From the NCBI GenBank assembly GCA_002633005.1, contig NMRA01000224.1, forward strand, positions 590,281 to 654,280: 64,000 nucleotides of DNA, in the 5' to 3' direction. Within the stretch, counting starts at the first letter, position 1. Every line of letters starts with the position of its first letter. Below are positions 48,863 to 58,754 of the stretch, one piece after another. A program made the position numbers and the translations under genes. The notes under the pieces were generated by a model, which searched no databases, was not told the DNA's origin, and was given only the letters and a program-made list of their open reading frames with translations. This DNA is from Phoronis australis (lineage: Eukaryota; Phoronida; Phoronidae).

Positions 48863-49478
48863 GCAAGTGATTTGTTTACGATATAGTTTCACGTGTCATG
48901 TTTCACTTTCTGTGCGCACGCAGAAGCTAGCCTGTTCGATATAATCCCTCATCCCACTAACCCAAATAATCTCACAAAGGCATATACAGTACCGTACACT
49001 ATCGAAAAAAAATTACGTAATGCACTAAATTTGTTTTTCAGTCAGTACGTGGCGTTCGATTGACAGTAGACAATACCTGAAGTCTATACTTCTCCCCTGT
49101 TCTTTGATCTTATGCATTTACCGTTACTGTATCTTAGACCAACATACTAACCTTTGGCTTAGCCGACATCGATTTCGGTCTTGGTTTTGGTCTGAAGAAA
49201 TTCCATAAGCTCCGATTTTAGTCTAAGTTTAAGTCAAAAAGTATCCCTGAAGGGGATTCCAACAATTATAATTGAGTATGACGCACTGCCACTGTCTACT
49301 TCAGTGTAAAAATTTCAGTTTGTTTATTTTGTGCCATTCTGTAATGGTTAATCTATTGCTTTTATTTCCTAACGCTTTCACCTGATTAGATTGTGCAAAG
49401 CATCGATCTCGTGTCTGCCCCACCCATGTCCTAAACTGTATACAGTAGTTTATTATTCATACTGGACTTGTGTTGCAG
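48863..49478 (+). other. Intron 6, GC-AG type
   Basis: The intron begins GCAAGT and ends TTGCAG. GCAAGT is the consensus 5' site of the minor GC-AG intron class. At about 49135-49235 it contains CTTAGACCAA and GGTCTTGGTTTTGGTCTGAAG, words related to the dispersed repeat seen in intron 1. No gene inside. Confidence 0.7.
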
Positions 49479-49635
49479 AACTGGGAATGCAAACTGTTCT
49501 TCACAATATTCCATTACTGCCTTGGTGCCAACTATATGTGGATTCTCATGGAAGGTCTCTACTTACATATGCTAATATTCGTGTCGGTGTTTTCGGAGAA
49601 AAGCAGTGTGAGAGTGTATATGATAGCTGGGTGGC
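49479..49635 (+). CDS. PTHR: Receptor exon 7: TM3
   Basis: This exon encodes residues 224-275 and the first base of Leu276. It begins NWECKLFF; Cys227 is the conserved cysteine at the top of TM3 that bonds to the second extracellular loop. NYMWILMEGLYLHMLIF is the most conserved class B helix (family WxLxEGxYLH), and the glutamate there belongs to the class B activation network. VFSEK starts intracellular loop 2, as FFSEK does in PTH1R. The exon starts in phase 0 after TGTTGCAG and ends in phase 1 at GGC/GTAAGT. Confidence 0.94.
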
Positions 49636-49900
49636 GTAAGTATTCAAGGTCAAATTTAAGTTTGAATTTCCTATAAACAAAGCGAGGTGTTGGGTGTAGA
49701 AGATTGCAGTCCATGACTTGCCATTTCGGGCACAGTCGGTGCACACAGGATCAGGCTTCCAAACGAAAGACACTTTTGACGAGAAATCTTGGAATGGAAA
49801 CTGCATATTTTTCTACTGCTGCCATGCTTATTCTTTCGAACTCTCGCTACATTTGTCGATCCCCCAGAGAATAACCACTCGACAGATCACTATACAAGAG

Positions 49901-49943
<43 letters not shown>

Positions 49944-50707
49944 CGTATCAACTTATAGTCACACTTCACGACCGGCCATGTCTTACCTCCAGAAAGAAAG
50001 GAAACGAAATTACGGTTTATATACCACAAGGTAGGCCTACCTGGGCGCAAAAAGCCAAAAGCAAGGCACGCGATACAGACGAATGGGAGGGTCCAATGGT
50101 ACAGAGCCAGCGCGCACGTCTGCGAACCGTCCGTTCAATACGTCACAAGCAGAGGCTCCAAAACTCTTAGTCCATGGGTGTCACACCCATACAGTGTAGA
50201 TATAGAGATAGGGATTGGCTATCACGTAACTTTGTATGCTATAGTAGGGCTGCCATTTTGTTGTGTGGTACGGAGCGTTATGGAAGGTGGTATGAGCCGG
50301 TATGCTATGATGCAGTTGGGTCGATTTTTATGAAAGAGGTGCCAAAATACTTGCATTTTCGTACTTTTTCCATCCGTAACACTTTAGGGATACTATGAAA
50401 TTAAAATAGAAGTCCTCTTAAGCCTTGAATTTAATATCCTGCTAATAATGCTGAGCGTATTTTTGTTTCATTTGTTCCTATAATTCGTTTTGTTAGTACA
50501 CTGTATTTAAAATAACAGTATCTTCGACGGAAAAAACGACTTCCATCTCATGATTCAATTCAACCTCAAAAATCAATCACTTCAGTGGCCGCCATTGTTC
50601 AACAATGCAACGTCATTGTCTCCTTTTATCCAACTGGGCCCTGAGGAAGTTTACCTATACTTAATTGTCAGCGGTTCTGAAAGACTGTCCTCGATATTTA
50701 TTTGCAG
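49636..50707. other. Intron 7
   Basis: It contains an (ACA)n microsatellite at 49901-49944. The 150-codon frame across it (49718-50170) owes its length to the triplet repeat. No domain is visible in its flanks. Confidence 0.55.
49901..49944. repeat. (ACA)n microsatellite
   Basis: About 14 uninterrupted ACA triplets in intron 7. They read as poly-Thr or poly-Asn on one strand and poly-Cys on the other, creating false open frames. Confidence 0.98.
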
Positions 50708-50838
50708 TGATGCCGTTTATATGGGTCATCCCTTGGGCAATAGTGCGTTTATATCTTCTGGATGTGTACTGCTGGAATACCTTAGAAAACAAGCATTACA
50801 ACTGGATCATGAGAGCTCCTATCACACTAACAATAGTT
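50708..50838 (+). CDS. PTHR: Receptor exon 8: TM4, extracellular loop 2, start of TM5
   Basis: This exon encodes residues 276-319. The previous exon ends in GW, and this one continues LMPFIWVIPWAIVRLYLL as TM4. CW at residues 294-295 in loop 2 is the partner of the TM3 cysteine. NWIMRAPI begins TM5 (family KWIIQVPI). The family GWG-P motif is GWL-P here. The exon starts in phase 1 after TTTGCAG and ends in phase 0 at GTAAGT. Confidence 0.92.
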
Positions 50839-51164
50839 GTAAGTACCAGGTCCAGTTTCCATGGGCTCTTAATGCGAAGCCGAGTTTCTACTTTTTATTT
50901 GGAATACGAATTGTAAAATATCAAATTTATACAAGTTCCGGAACACCCCACAGAATTCACACCTGGATAATTTATTAATAACGGGTTTGCACAAAAGGAA
51001 ATCGTGACGTTTTGATGATATAGATTTCTCTTGAAAATGTTGTTTTTGTACAAAAACAAAACTTTGTGAACGTAAAATTTAATACTAAGTTATTTACAAA
51101 GTACATTTCAATGATCAACTGACATGTTCCATTGCTATGGTAACTTTGTTTGCTTGTTTTACAG

Positions 51165-51256
51165 ATCAACTTCTTTTGCTTCGTGAATATCATCAGAGTA
51201 CTGTTTACTAAGCTAAAGACCCAAAACACTCCGGAAGCTAGGAAATTCAGGTACAG
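51165..51256 (+). CDS. PTHR: Receptor exon 9: rest of TM5 and intracellular loop 3
   Basis: This exon encodes residues 320-349 and two bases of Arg350. INFFCFVNIIRVLFTKLK completes TM5 and starts the third intracellular loop, the main G-protein contact (family NFILFINIVRVLATKL). It starts in phase 0 after TTTTACAG. Two donors six bases apart, at 51251 and 51257, are both in phase 2. I chose the second because it restores the family sequence YRKL at the junction. The first would drop the two residues Tyr-Arg. Confidence 0.92.
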
Positions 51257-51390
51257 GTAAATACACATTTCTGTTACCGGGACAACTAATTATGAGGCAC
51301 TGGGACTTGACAACGCTATAAAACTTGATGATTCAACATAATATCAAATTCCACGAGGCTGGCGTTTCTGTCTTTCCGAAGTATGAAGCG

Positions 51391-52788
51391 CCAAAGGGTT
51401 CTTAAACAAGTACCTTTCTGCACGTTCAAATGTGCTTAATCAACACGTAGTTTTGCTAAATAATAACAATAGGTAGAGATTCTAAATAAAATATGCAAGA
51501 TCTTTGTACTTAGTTATGTGTCGCTCCAACTCAAAATTTTGGTTTATAAATCAAGTAATCAACTTTACAATAATCTATGATATAAATCCATAAGTTATCA
51601 AAAGTAGGTACAGCTTCCATAAATTTATCCCTACATATAAACATTTTCGTTAAGCATAATATGATATCATGTACAAACAAACTTCTGTTGCAAAAGCCTA
51701 ACAACACCTCTTTTGCGGAAATATTTGTATTGTTGTGAAAAATCTGCTTGAGCCAAAATAGTAATTTATTCTACAGAATTTTAACATATCTACACTCCCA
51801 GAACAAATGTACAATTGATTCTGGGACTTCGCTGCAAAAAGAACATTGATTTGAGTTTACAATACCAATTTTTTGAGAAATCATTTTGTTGCAAGAATGT
51901 TATGTACAATTCTATAATTAAACCTTTGTATCAGTATACTTGCCAATGACACTATTTATGGAATTCCAATCCATACCTTCATTGGTCGTGCTTAGGCTTA
52001 AATTCCATTTTACTTCTGAAGAAGCCTTACAGTGCTGATTTTTAACAAATAAATCACAAAAGTCATTAATTCCTTTTGGTGATCTAGTTACAACTTCATA
52101 CACTTTGGACCATAATGGTAACATCATAACATTTTGTTTGTAATCAAAACTGTATTCTATCTTTTGAATAACTTGGCAAATGTCGAAAAATTCAGTAAAA
52201 GAGGGACAACAGTCAGCCTTTTTACAGAATTCAGTATAATTAATAAGTCGCGTAATTTTGCTTCATCAACGCGCCATTTCGTTTAATCAACGCACTGAAT
52301 TAGTTCTTAAACGATCATTTTTTACTCTTATTCAACGCGCACTTATGCTTAATCAAAGCGTAGATTAACGTAGTCAACGCCCTAAATTACTTATTACTTG
52401 TGTCCAATCAAAGACAAGTTTGCATTCAGTACGTAAAGGTGCCATCATTTACGTGGTCACTTGAGAAGAATCTGCAGCATTTTTGAACGTTGCCTTGCAC
52501 CCATGTGGGAAGTCTTCCGGTCTTTTGAGATTTAAGAGCACGGCCAGAGTGATTGGGTTATGTGAACTGATTAAAAGTACGCGTTGATTAAGCAATAGTG
52601 CGCGTTTATTAAGTAAAACTACGTGTTGATTAAGCAAAAGAACGTGTTGAATAAGAGCAGATCGATGATCGTTAAAAAAAATAATTCAGCACGTTGATTA
52701 AGCAACACTACGGGTTGATTCATCAAAACTGTGTGTTGGTTAAGCACATTTCAATGCGCAGTACTGTAATCGTTTAAGAACCCTTTGG
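51391..52788. mobile_element. Foldback element with minisatellite arms, split by a LINE fragment
   Basis: The outer ends CCAAAGGGTTCTTAAAC (51391) and GTTTAAGAACCCTTTGG (52772-52788) are exact inverted copies. The arms consist of degenerate units of about 20-25 bases built on TTAATCAACACGTAGTTTTGC: one orientation at 51428-51470 and 52251-52395, the opposite at 52555-52750. Between the two pieces of the left arm lies a LINE 3' fragment (51480-52250), so the LINE came later. The centre (52396-52555) is unique sequence without a gene. The element lies in intron 9. Confidence 0.8.
51480..52250 (-). pseudogene. LINE ORF2 C-terminal fragment, decayed
   Basis: On the minus strand the frame runs from about 52249 through CCPSFTEFFDICQVIQKIEY, MMLPLWSKVYEVVTRSPKGI and GKYTDTKV to a TAA near 51919. 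It resumes after three stops as KIGIVNSNQCSFCSEVPESI and VHLFWECRYV. The C-x2-C and H-x4-C signature is the zinc-binding domain after the reverse transcriptase in many non-LTR retrotransposons. More frame follows (LLFWLKQIFHNNTNIS). The reverse transcriptase and endonuclease are absent, so it is a 5'-truncated, dead copy. Confidence 0.72.
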
Positions 52789-53944
52789 CTTTTCATTCCA
52801 AACCAACGACATCGGTTTCCTACACGTTGAATTCAAATTGATTATCGCAAATGACTTGGAATTCTCCTGAAGGCCATTTCTGATTTGGCGCCTGAAATTA
52901 ACCCGTCCAGACAAGCATAGTAATGGGTCTGGTCTAAGGAGATGACGGAGATGACGTCATCTTGTACTCAAGTCTAGATATCCTTTCTGAGAAAATGTGA
53001 CGAGGCCAATTTTATAACAGTAAGAAGTTAAAAATTAGCGGGTTTTTTTTTGATAGAGGGCGTGGATTTGTAGCCTGTTTGCCGGGGTGACAGAGTTTGG
53101 ACTTGTCATGATGCATTGCTTATGCGCATGTGCAGCTTGTGTTGGGTAGTGCCAGCTGCACATCAGAAAAAGTGCATTTCGATGTGAATGACCGACTTCC
53201 AGCTTCTTTGAAGACATGTTGCGTTTTGTTGCAAATTTGCTGACTTGTGGCTGTTGTCTGAATTTAAGTTCATGCGGATGCTGGTTTTGTAGTTGCGCAA
53301 ACATGTGTAACGGTGATCATCAATTATCATAGAATAGGAGCCATGATCCTCGCGACTGCCTTCACGAGTGAAATATTTTCTAAATCCTCTGCATCAACAG
53401 GTGCCTGTCATTCGTGACCTTGGTCTCGTTTTCAAAGCTTTATCACATCATGCACTGATCTGTATGAAAGTTCACTTCAGGCGAAACTTAAGTAATAGGT
53501 TGTGATCATTTTAGAGGTGCATGCAATAAAGTGATGAGAATATACACTCCTCGTTTGTCTCCATACAAAAATTTAGCATTTAAACACTATAGTCCGATGC
53601 GTCGTGGAGCAATTTTTAGTGGATTCTGTCGTTTTATAGTTCTGGTCAAAGATTATAACGTCATGAATTGTGTCCCATGCACCGAGAATAATCTCAACTG
53701 AAATGAGCAGAACCGGTAATGTTAATTTATAGCAGTTGCCTGAGGCAAGCAATTTGGACGACGTTTGCACAGCTTGTATGTGCGAAATCAAGTGGTAATC
53801 AAAACTCACATTATATTTCAGGTTATTTTTGTTGTTGGATAAGTAATATTGACCGTGTTGTATGGCGTGGTAATTTACATGTTTCCCCTTGTAAATGGCT
53901 GGCCGACCACAAAACTTTAGGAAAGGTAGTCGGTATTTTTCAGA
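52789..53944. other. Intron 9, middle part
   Basis: No gene or recognisable repeat. Open frames at 53035-53304 and 53573-53809 (minus) and 53719-53958 (plus) lack features. Confidence 0.5.
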
Positions 53945-54221
53945 CCATAGAAATCTAGTCCTGAAATGCCATCTCCGATCTCAACCCGCTGAGCTAGCGT
54001 CGCGTATGCGTGAGAGTTGTTACGCATTCGTTTGTTTCGGTGTGTGTACATGCTATGGAATTTACTGACATTAAAAGTTTTCGCCACTCCGCCGTTTTTC
54101 AATCGAATTGCATAAGCCGCCATATCGGCATTAGAAAACCCTTTGTCAGTTCTTGATGATAGCAACAGAAGCAAAAGATAAATAATTTAATTTATAAGTA
54201 ATTGTCATTTCGCAGACCTGG

Positions 54222-54475
54222 GGCCTGTTCCAAGAAACTGACTTAAGTTCATTTTTTACTTAAGTTTAAGATTTGTCTTAACTTCCAAACTTTGAAATTT
54301 CCATATTCGGTAGGTTAGTCAAAATTAAGGCAAAATTTATGTCAAACACTTAAGTCAAAATTAAGATCTCATTCTTGAAATGGTTTTGAGACAAATTTAA
54401 CTTTTATTTTAAAATTTACTAAACTTCAAGATTTGTCTTAGCTAAGTCAGTTTTGTTGGAACGGGCCCCTGGCTG
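54222..54475. mobile_element. MITE with TIRs (copy 2), inside R1
   Basis: The ends GGGGCCTGTTCCAAGAAACT and, reversed, GGGGCCCGTTCCAACAAAAC frame an AT-rich centre. The left R1 copy lacks this block, which confirms it as an insertion. It is related to 47925-48153. Confidence 0.82.
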
Positions 54476-55150
54476 ATTTAAAAATATTTTTAATTCTAAA
54501 AACAAAGAATATTACCAAAATGCAAAAAATAACAGCGTGTAATAGTAACATAAAAAGGAAATGAACCAAAGAGGTAATGTAAATGACTATTTAAGCCATT
54601 GGGGAAATAATTCAATGATTTAAAAAATTTATACCTATAAAGAGAAAGGTTTTAGAATATGTGCCCCTCACACTTCACTCAAAAGTATACATATTTTATC
54701 CCATATTCCACAAACTGAAAATTCTTATCAATTCATTATGAAATGAAACTTTTCTGGTTATTCAACACTTTCACATTCTTGTTGCTCAACCGGCTTGGGT
54801 ACCGTACTTGACATACATATGACGTCATATAACAACAAGCCGGAGCACCATGTTGCCGCGATCATCCATATAAGTCCATATATATGAGATATAAATAGGT
54901 TGTACTACATACATACATACATAAGGGAATACTACTGCGATATCATATCTTGAATTCACTTCAACTTCGGTCTTGGGACATTCCCAGATGTAATGAATTC
55001 TCGATAGGATATGGCGCAAATGTTCCTATGTATGTGGGATAACCTATATACATGTACATGCATGTATTATAATTTATTGGACCTTTGATGCCGTTTGATA
55101 CAATTACGTCCATCAGTAAAAATTCAGAATGCAGTGACATTTATGAAATA

Positions 55151-55501
55151 TGCGATACACTACTACTGGTATCTACTTCAGTATCCGAATGCAATACATT
55201 ACTAATGGTATCTAGTCTAGTATCCGAATGCGATACACTACTACTGGTATCTAGTCTAGTATTCGAATGCGATGCACTACTAATGGTATCTAGTCTAGTA
55301 TTCGAATGCGATACACTACTACTGGTATCTAGTCTAGTATTCGAATGCAATACACTACTACTGGTATCTAGTCTAGTATTCGAATGCGATACACTACTAA
55401 TGGTATCTGGTCTAGTATTCGAATGCGATACACTACTACTGGTATCTAGTCTAGTATTCGAATGCGATACACTACTACTGGTATCTAGTCTAGTCATTCG
55501 A
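55151..55501. repeat. 39-base minisatellite, nine units
   Basis: Nine units follow TGCGATACACTACTACTGGT, then ATCTAGTCTAGTATTCGAA, with few substitutions (A/G, C/T and TAC/TAA changes). The left R1 copy has only one related unit (GCGATAAACTACTCCAACTATC at about 7644), so the array expanded in this copy. The 39-base period keeps both strands open, which gives false repetitive frames. Confidence 0.97.
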
Positions 55502-56935
55502 ATGCAGATACAGGTTTTCTGACAGATAAAGATGGGCAGACATCTATCGCCTAACTTTGAAATGTACTGTGGATAGCTGATCACATTAGTGTGTAGGGCT
55601 TTCCATAAAAGTTTAGAAATAAATTCTTTTCTTCAGAAAGTAAAAGTTAGTGATCCTGATACATGCAGTGTATGTTACCGTAAAAATAAACATTCGAACA
55701 CATTTTTACGATTGTTATGTTACAAACGACAGTGAACTCAGAAAAAAACAATATTCATTAAAGAGGTAATGTCACTTTAAACACCTGTTGCATAGTTGTC
55801 AAGGTCAACATTCAAGAACTAAAACACGCCGGGAACGGCTGGATTGAAAAGCGGAACTCTAGGATAGAAAGCGGGACGTCTGGGTCTAAGCCGAAACGTA
55901 AGGGTGAAATGTTCGTTGCAACATACAAAGACGTAACGACATGGTTATTTTGTGGAACGGGAGATGTAACACCCAAAAATGCTCGACAGCGTTTTTCGTT
56001 TATTTCTTATAGTTGAATGAAAAATTGCAGTTGTAGCAAAAAATAATTTAATGTCCCATTCTTTTTATTTTTAGTCGAACTTAGAAAAATGGTCACGTTG
56101 CGTGTGAGATTGTAATAGTATATGATGATATGTCAGTTGGCCGCATGTCAAAAAGCGGGGACGTTTAGATGATGTGGCGGGCTGGTGGAAAAAACCAAAA
56201 TGTGGAGAGTCTGCGAAGAATGGGGCAATTGGCAAATACACTGTGCGCAAGCAGCAGCACGAAGTACTGGATTAGATTCTTTTATAAGGTAAAATGTGCG
56301 TTTTTTAAAATGTTATTTCATGGGTATCAGTGAATACTACAGAAAACAAAAAACGGCATCTGGACAACAGATAAACATTGCACAAATGAATTGTTATAGA
56401 AGCAATTGAAAATATTACTAATACACACACGCAAACACACACACACGTAGCTAAGCAATTATGAGTAATTTTGAGAAAGTTTCGTAAATGCACTTGTTTT
56501 AGGGCCAAAACTTTTCATTTAGGACAAATGTAACTCCTTTCCCTAAAATACTTGATTTTAACACCAAAATTCTCCCTGTATATGTAGTATGACAGGAAGT
56601 GGTTCTACGACTTTCCGAAGTTGAAACGATATCAAGGCCAAACTATTTCCGGCATCCACCCAGAGCCACGGGTCGGTGCTTATAAAGATTAACCATTGTA
56701 ATTATTGGGTTTGCTATTTTTGCCGGGAAATTGCTGGTTGCATAAACCATACCTCAAGGGTCTCACTTGGTGAACAAGAGTTACAAAATGAAAACGAAGC
56801 AATGGCATTCGGTATGATTTCATAACAACTGTCAATAAAAACTCAGTCGACCAGGCAGCCGGAAATTCTCAGTGCAAACTCTCGCGCTTAGTCTCGTGGT
56901 CGCTAGCTCTAATAATAGAAAAAAGGTCACGCGCG

Positions 56936-57668
56936 TGTGTTGGCATTCTTGGGCTAGAGTCCTATGATCGGACGGTCGACACTACCAAGTCGGGCTTATT
57001 TCGATAGCCTTTCCGTTGGCCATCCATTTGCAATGTACTGTAGCTGGCTTTATTGTACTAGACATGGGCCAGTACTGAATAGAAAGGCTTCTAGTTTTGT
57101 TCGCACCATTAACATACCGTAATTGTGAAACACGTTTACTTGTAGCACGTACACACTCCTGTCCCTGAATATTAATTATACTTTGAATTTCCCGGAGTCA
57201 TTACCCTGTTAGTCTATTGTAGAGAGATTTGTGTTTTTCTGTTTGTGTGCCACACGAAGATTGCTAAACATGGTATGGTCTTCATTTTGTTTTGTTTGCA
57301 TGTGCAAAATCTTCCGTTTGTTTGCTTTTTAAGTAGCTTGTATCACCGCTCGATTAGATAGCGTCTTTAAGTATTATTGTGTATGACACAATAGTTTGCG
57401 AATACAAGTATTCGTTGTTAATTAAAGTGTCTCTGAGTTGTATAACGTATTTTAAAACATTACTAAGTATTAGCTTATTTTACGCAAAGATTTAATGCTG
57501 TGAGTTCCAAATGAAAGCTTTTGGTTTACCTCTCAGCTTCAATGTGTTCTTTGAGCGCTTAAGACTTACGACCACCGTGTACGTGATGCACTCCCTGTTA
57601 CTTAATTCACTTGCATACCCAGCGAACACTGTGTTCTTAATTCATACGCTTACCATTGAATATTGCAG
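56936..57668. other. End of intron 9
   Basis: No repeat or gene recognised. The open frame that enters exon 10 from 57511 is intron sequence upstream of the ATTGCAG acceptor at 57668. Confidence 0.6.
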
Positions 57669-57816
57669 GAAACTGGCCAAGTCCACACTCGTTCTCATTC
57701 CGCTGTTTGGGGTTCATTATATCATTTTCCTTGGATTCCCCGACAAATCTGAAGACGTGCCAGTGGTCGCTGAACTTGTGCGCATGTATTTCGAAATGTT
57801 CTTCAACTCGTTCCAA
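57669..57816 (+). CDS. PTHR: Receptor exon 10: TM6, extracellular loop 3, most of TM7
   Basis: This exon encodes residues 350-399. RKLAKSTLVLIPLFGVHYII is TM6 and is almost identical to PTH1R and PTH2R at the same place. The loop after it is rich in acidic residues. MYFEMFFNSFQ is the first part of TM7 (family HYEMLFNSFQ). The exon starts in phase 2 after ATTGCAG and ends in phase 0 after CAA at GTACGT. It follows a 6.4 kb intron that contains the foldback element with the LINE piece and the second R1 copy. Confidence 0.95.
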
Positions 57817-58076
57817 GTACGTATCGGTGGTCTCGGATATATCGATATAATCTAACTGTTCCCCATTATCGAAATTACAAATAACAGGAAATGTACAACT
57901 AGATTATTTGCCTCCACTTTACCATCAGGATGCGTATGTGTCACGAGGTAAATTTTCCGACGAAACGGAACCGTACGTCGCGTATAGTGTCGCGAGTAAA
58001 ACATATGTGTCGAATATAGATATATATCTAGATATCATGATGCATGATGCAAAATAATTGTAGTCTTTCTTTACAG

Positions 58077-58754
58077 GGTTTCATGGTGTCCATCATGTTT
58101 TGCTTCCTAAATGGTGAAGTCCAGGCCGAAATTTTAAAAAAATGGCACCGATATAAGTTGCGTAGGTTTGGAGGAGGGGGATCTCAGAAAACGGCCACGT
58201 CTATGTCAACGTACTTAAGTAAAGCTAGGAACTCTTTACATTCAATCCATTCACTTGTGAATGACAGAAAAGATTCGATTCAGAAGAACGGGGACAGTCC
58301 GCCAGATAGGAACGGGAATAAATCTAACGTCAGCTCCTCGGGCAAACAATCGAACGGACACACCGGTTCGTTGAAGAGCAATAACTCGACAATCAAGGGC
58401 GAGGGGTCGCCAAAGCTGGTTAATGGTGGCAGCAGACTCGTTTGTAACGCTATTGTTGAGGAGGATATCAGTGCTGGCATCTGTGGGTCTGCGTCAGCGT
58501 TCGCCAACAATGAGCCCAGAACCATCCGACGGGACAGTGGAAATTCGTCAATTAAGGACGATGACGTCCTTAGTGAAACTACCGCCATGTTGCACATGAA
58601 TCCAAGAAAAGAGGAAGTTACAGGAGGAGAGAGTAAAGAATTATGTGATATTATCAGTGCAATTAAAAGCGAAAGTTATATGCTTGATGAAATGGGAGAT
58701 TCGGCAAAAAGACTATTGACCGACGAGGAGATACTAAGCGAGGACTTAGTGTAA
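58077..58754 (+). CDS. PTHR: Receptor exon 11: end of TM7 and cytoplasmic tail, stop
   Basis: This last coding exon encodes residues 400-624. GFMVSIMFCFLNGEVQAEI finishes TM7 and helix 8; NGEVQAEI is the PTH-receptor form of this motif. The rest is a polar cytoplasmic tail of about 200 residues, rich in Ser, Asn, Lys and Gly, with basic RRDS and acidic DDDVLSETTAM and DEEILSEDLV stretches near the end. Such Ser/Thr clusters are typical sites for receptor-kinase phosphorylation and arrestin binding. The acceptor is TTTACAG in phase 0 and the stop is TAA. In vertebrates this region is split between two exons; here it is one. The final three residues, DLV, are not a classical PDZ ligand. Confidence 0.95.
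   Translation, partial: GFMVSIMFCFLNGEVQAEILKKWHRYKLRRFGGGGSQKTATSMSTYLSKARNSLHSIHSLVNDRKDSIQKNGDSPPDRNGNKSNVSSSGKQSNGHTGSLKSNNSTIKGEGSPKLVNGGSRLVCNAIVEEDISAGICGSASAFANNEPRTIRRDSGNSSIKDDDVLSETTAMLHMNPRKEEVTGGESKELCDIISAIKSESYMLDEMGDSAKRLLTDEEILSEDLV

Larger units (their letters stand above)
53945..56935. mobile_element. Repeat R1, right copy
   Basis: This is the more complete counterpart of 7060-11790, in the same orientation. Compared with the left copy it has gained a MITE (54222-54475), about 350 bases at 54710-55070 of TA-rich sequence with CATACATA repeats, and the 39-base array at 55151-55501. It lacks the two large insertions of the left copy. No coding frame is intact. It lies in intron 9 of the receptor. 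Confidence 0.8.
26582..58754 (+). other. PTHR: Gene: PTH-receptor-like class B1 GPCR, 11 coding exons, 624 aa
   Basis: This gene codes for a plasma-membrane receptor of the secretin family. By family knowledge it would bind a peptide hormone through its ectodomain and couple mainly to Gs. Eleven exons splice to 1875 bases in one open frame. Layout in residues: signal peptide 1-21, ectodomain 22-140 with six cysteines (42, 58, 67, 81, 98, 120), seven membrane segments from about 141 to 412, and a cytoplasmic tail to 624. PTHR hallmarks seen are the WDTILCWP and CPDY motifs, an extended first extracellular loop, FSEK after TM3, YRKLAKSTLVL into TM6, NSFQ/GF in TM7 and NGEVQAEI after TM7. Exon boundaries follow vertebrate PTHR exons, with the disordered E2 exon absent as in PTH2R. 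Intron lengths run from 260 to about 6400 bases. The ligand is not deducible. Calcitonin-type receptors are the nearest alternative because of GVYCNRTWD, but the transmembrane half fits PTHR better. Confidence 0.88.

Noticed and set aside
49718-50170. 150-codon frame with poly-Thr
   Set aside because: Its length comes from the (ACA)n microsatellite, and the flanks have no recognisable domain.
55085-55584. Repetitive proteins of about 145 residues on both strands
   Set aside because: They are created by the 39-base minisatellite, whose period is divisible by three. No start context, splice sites or domain.
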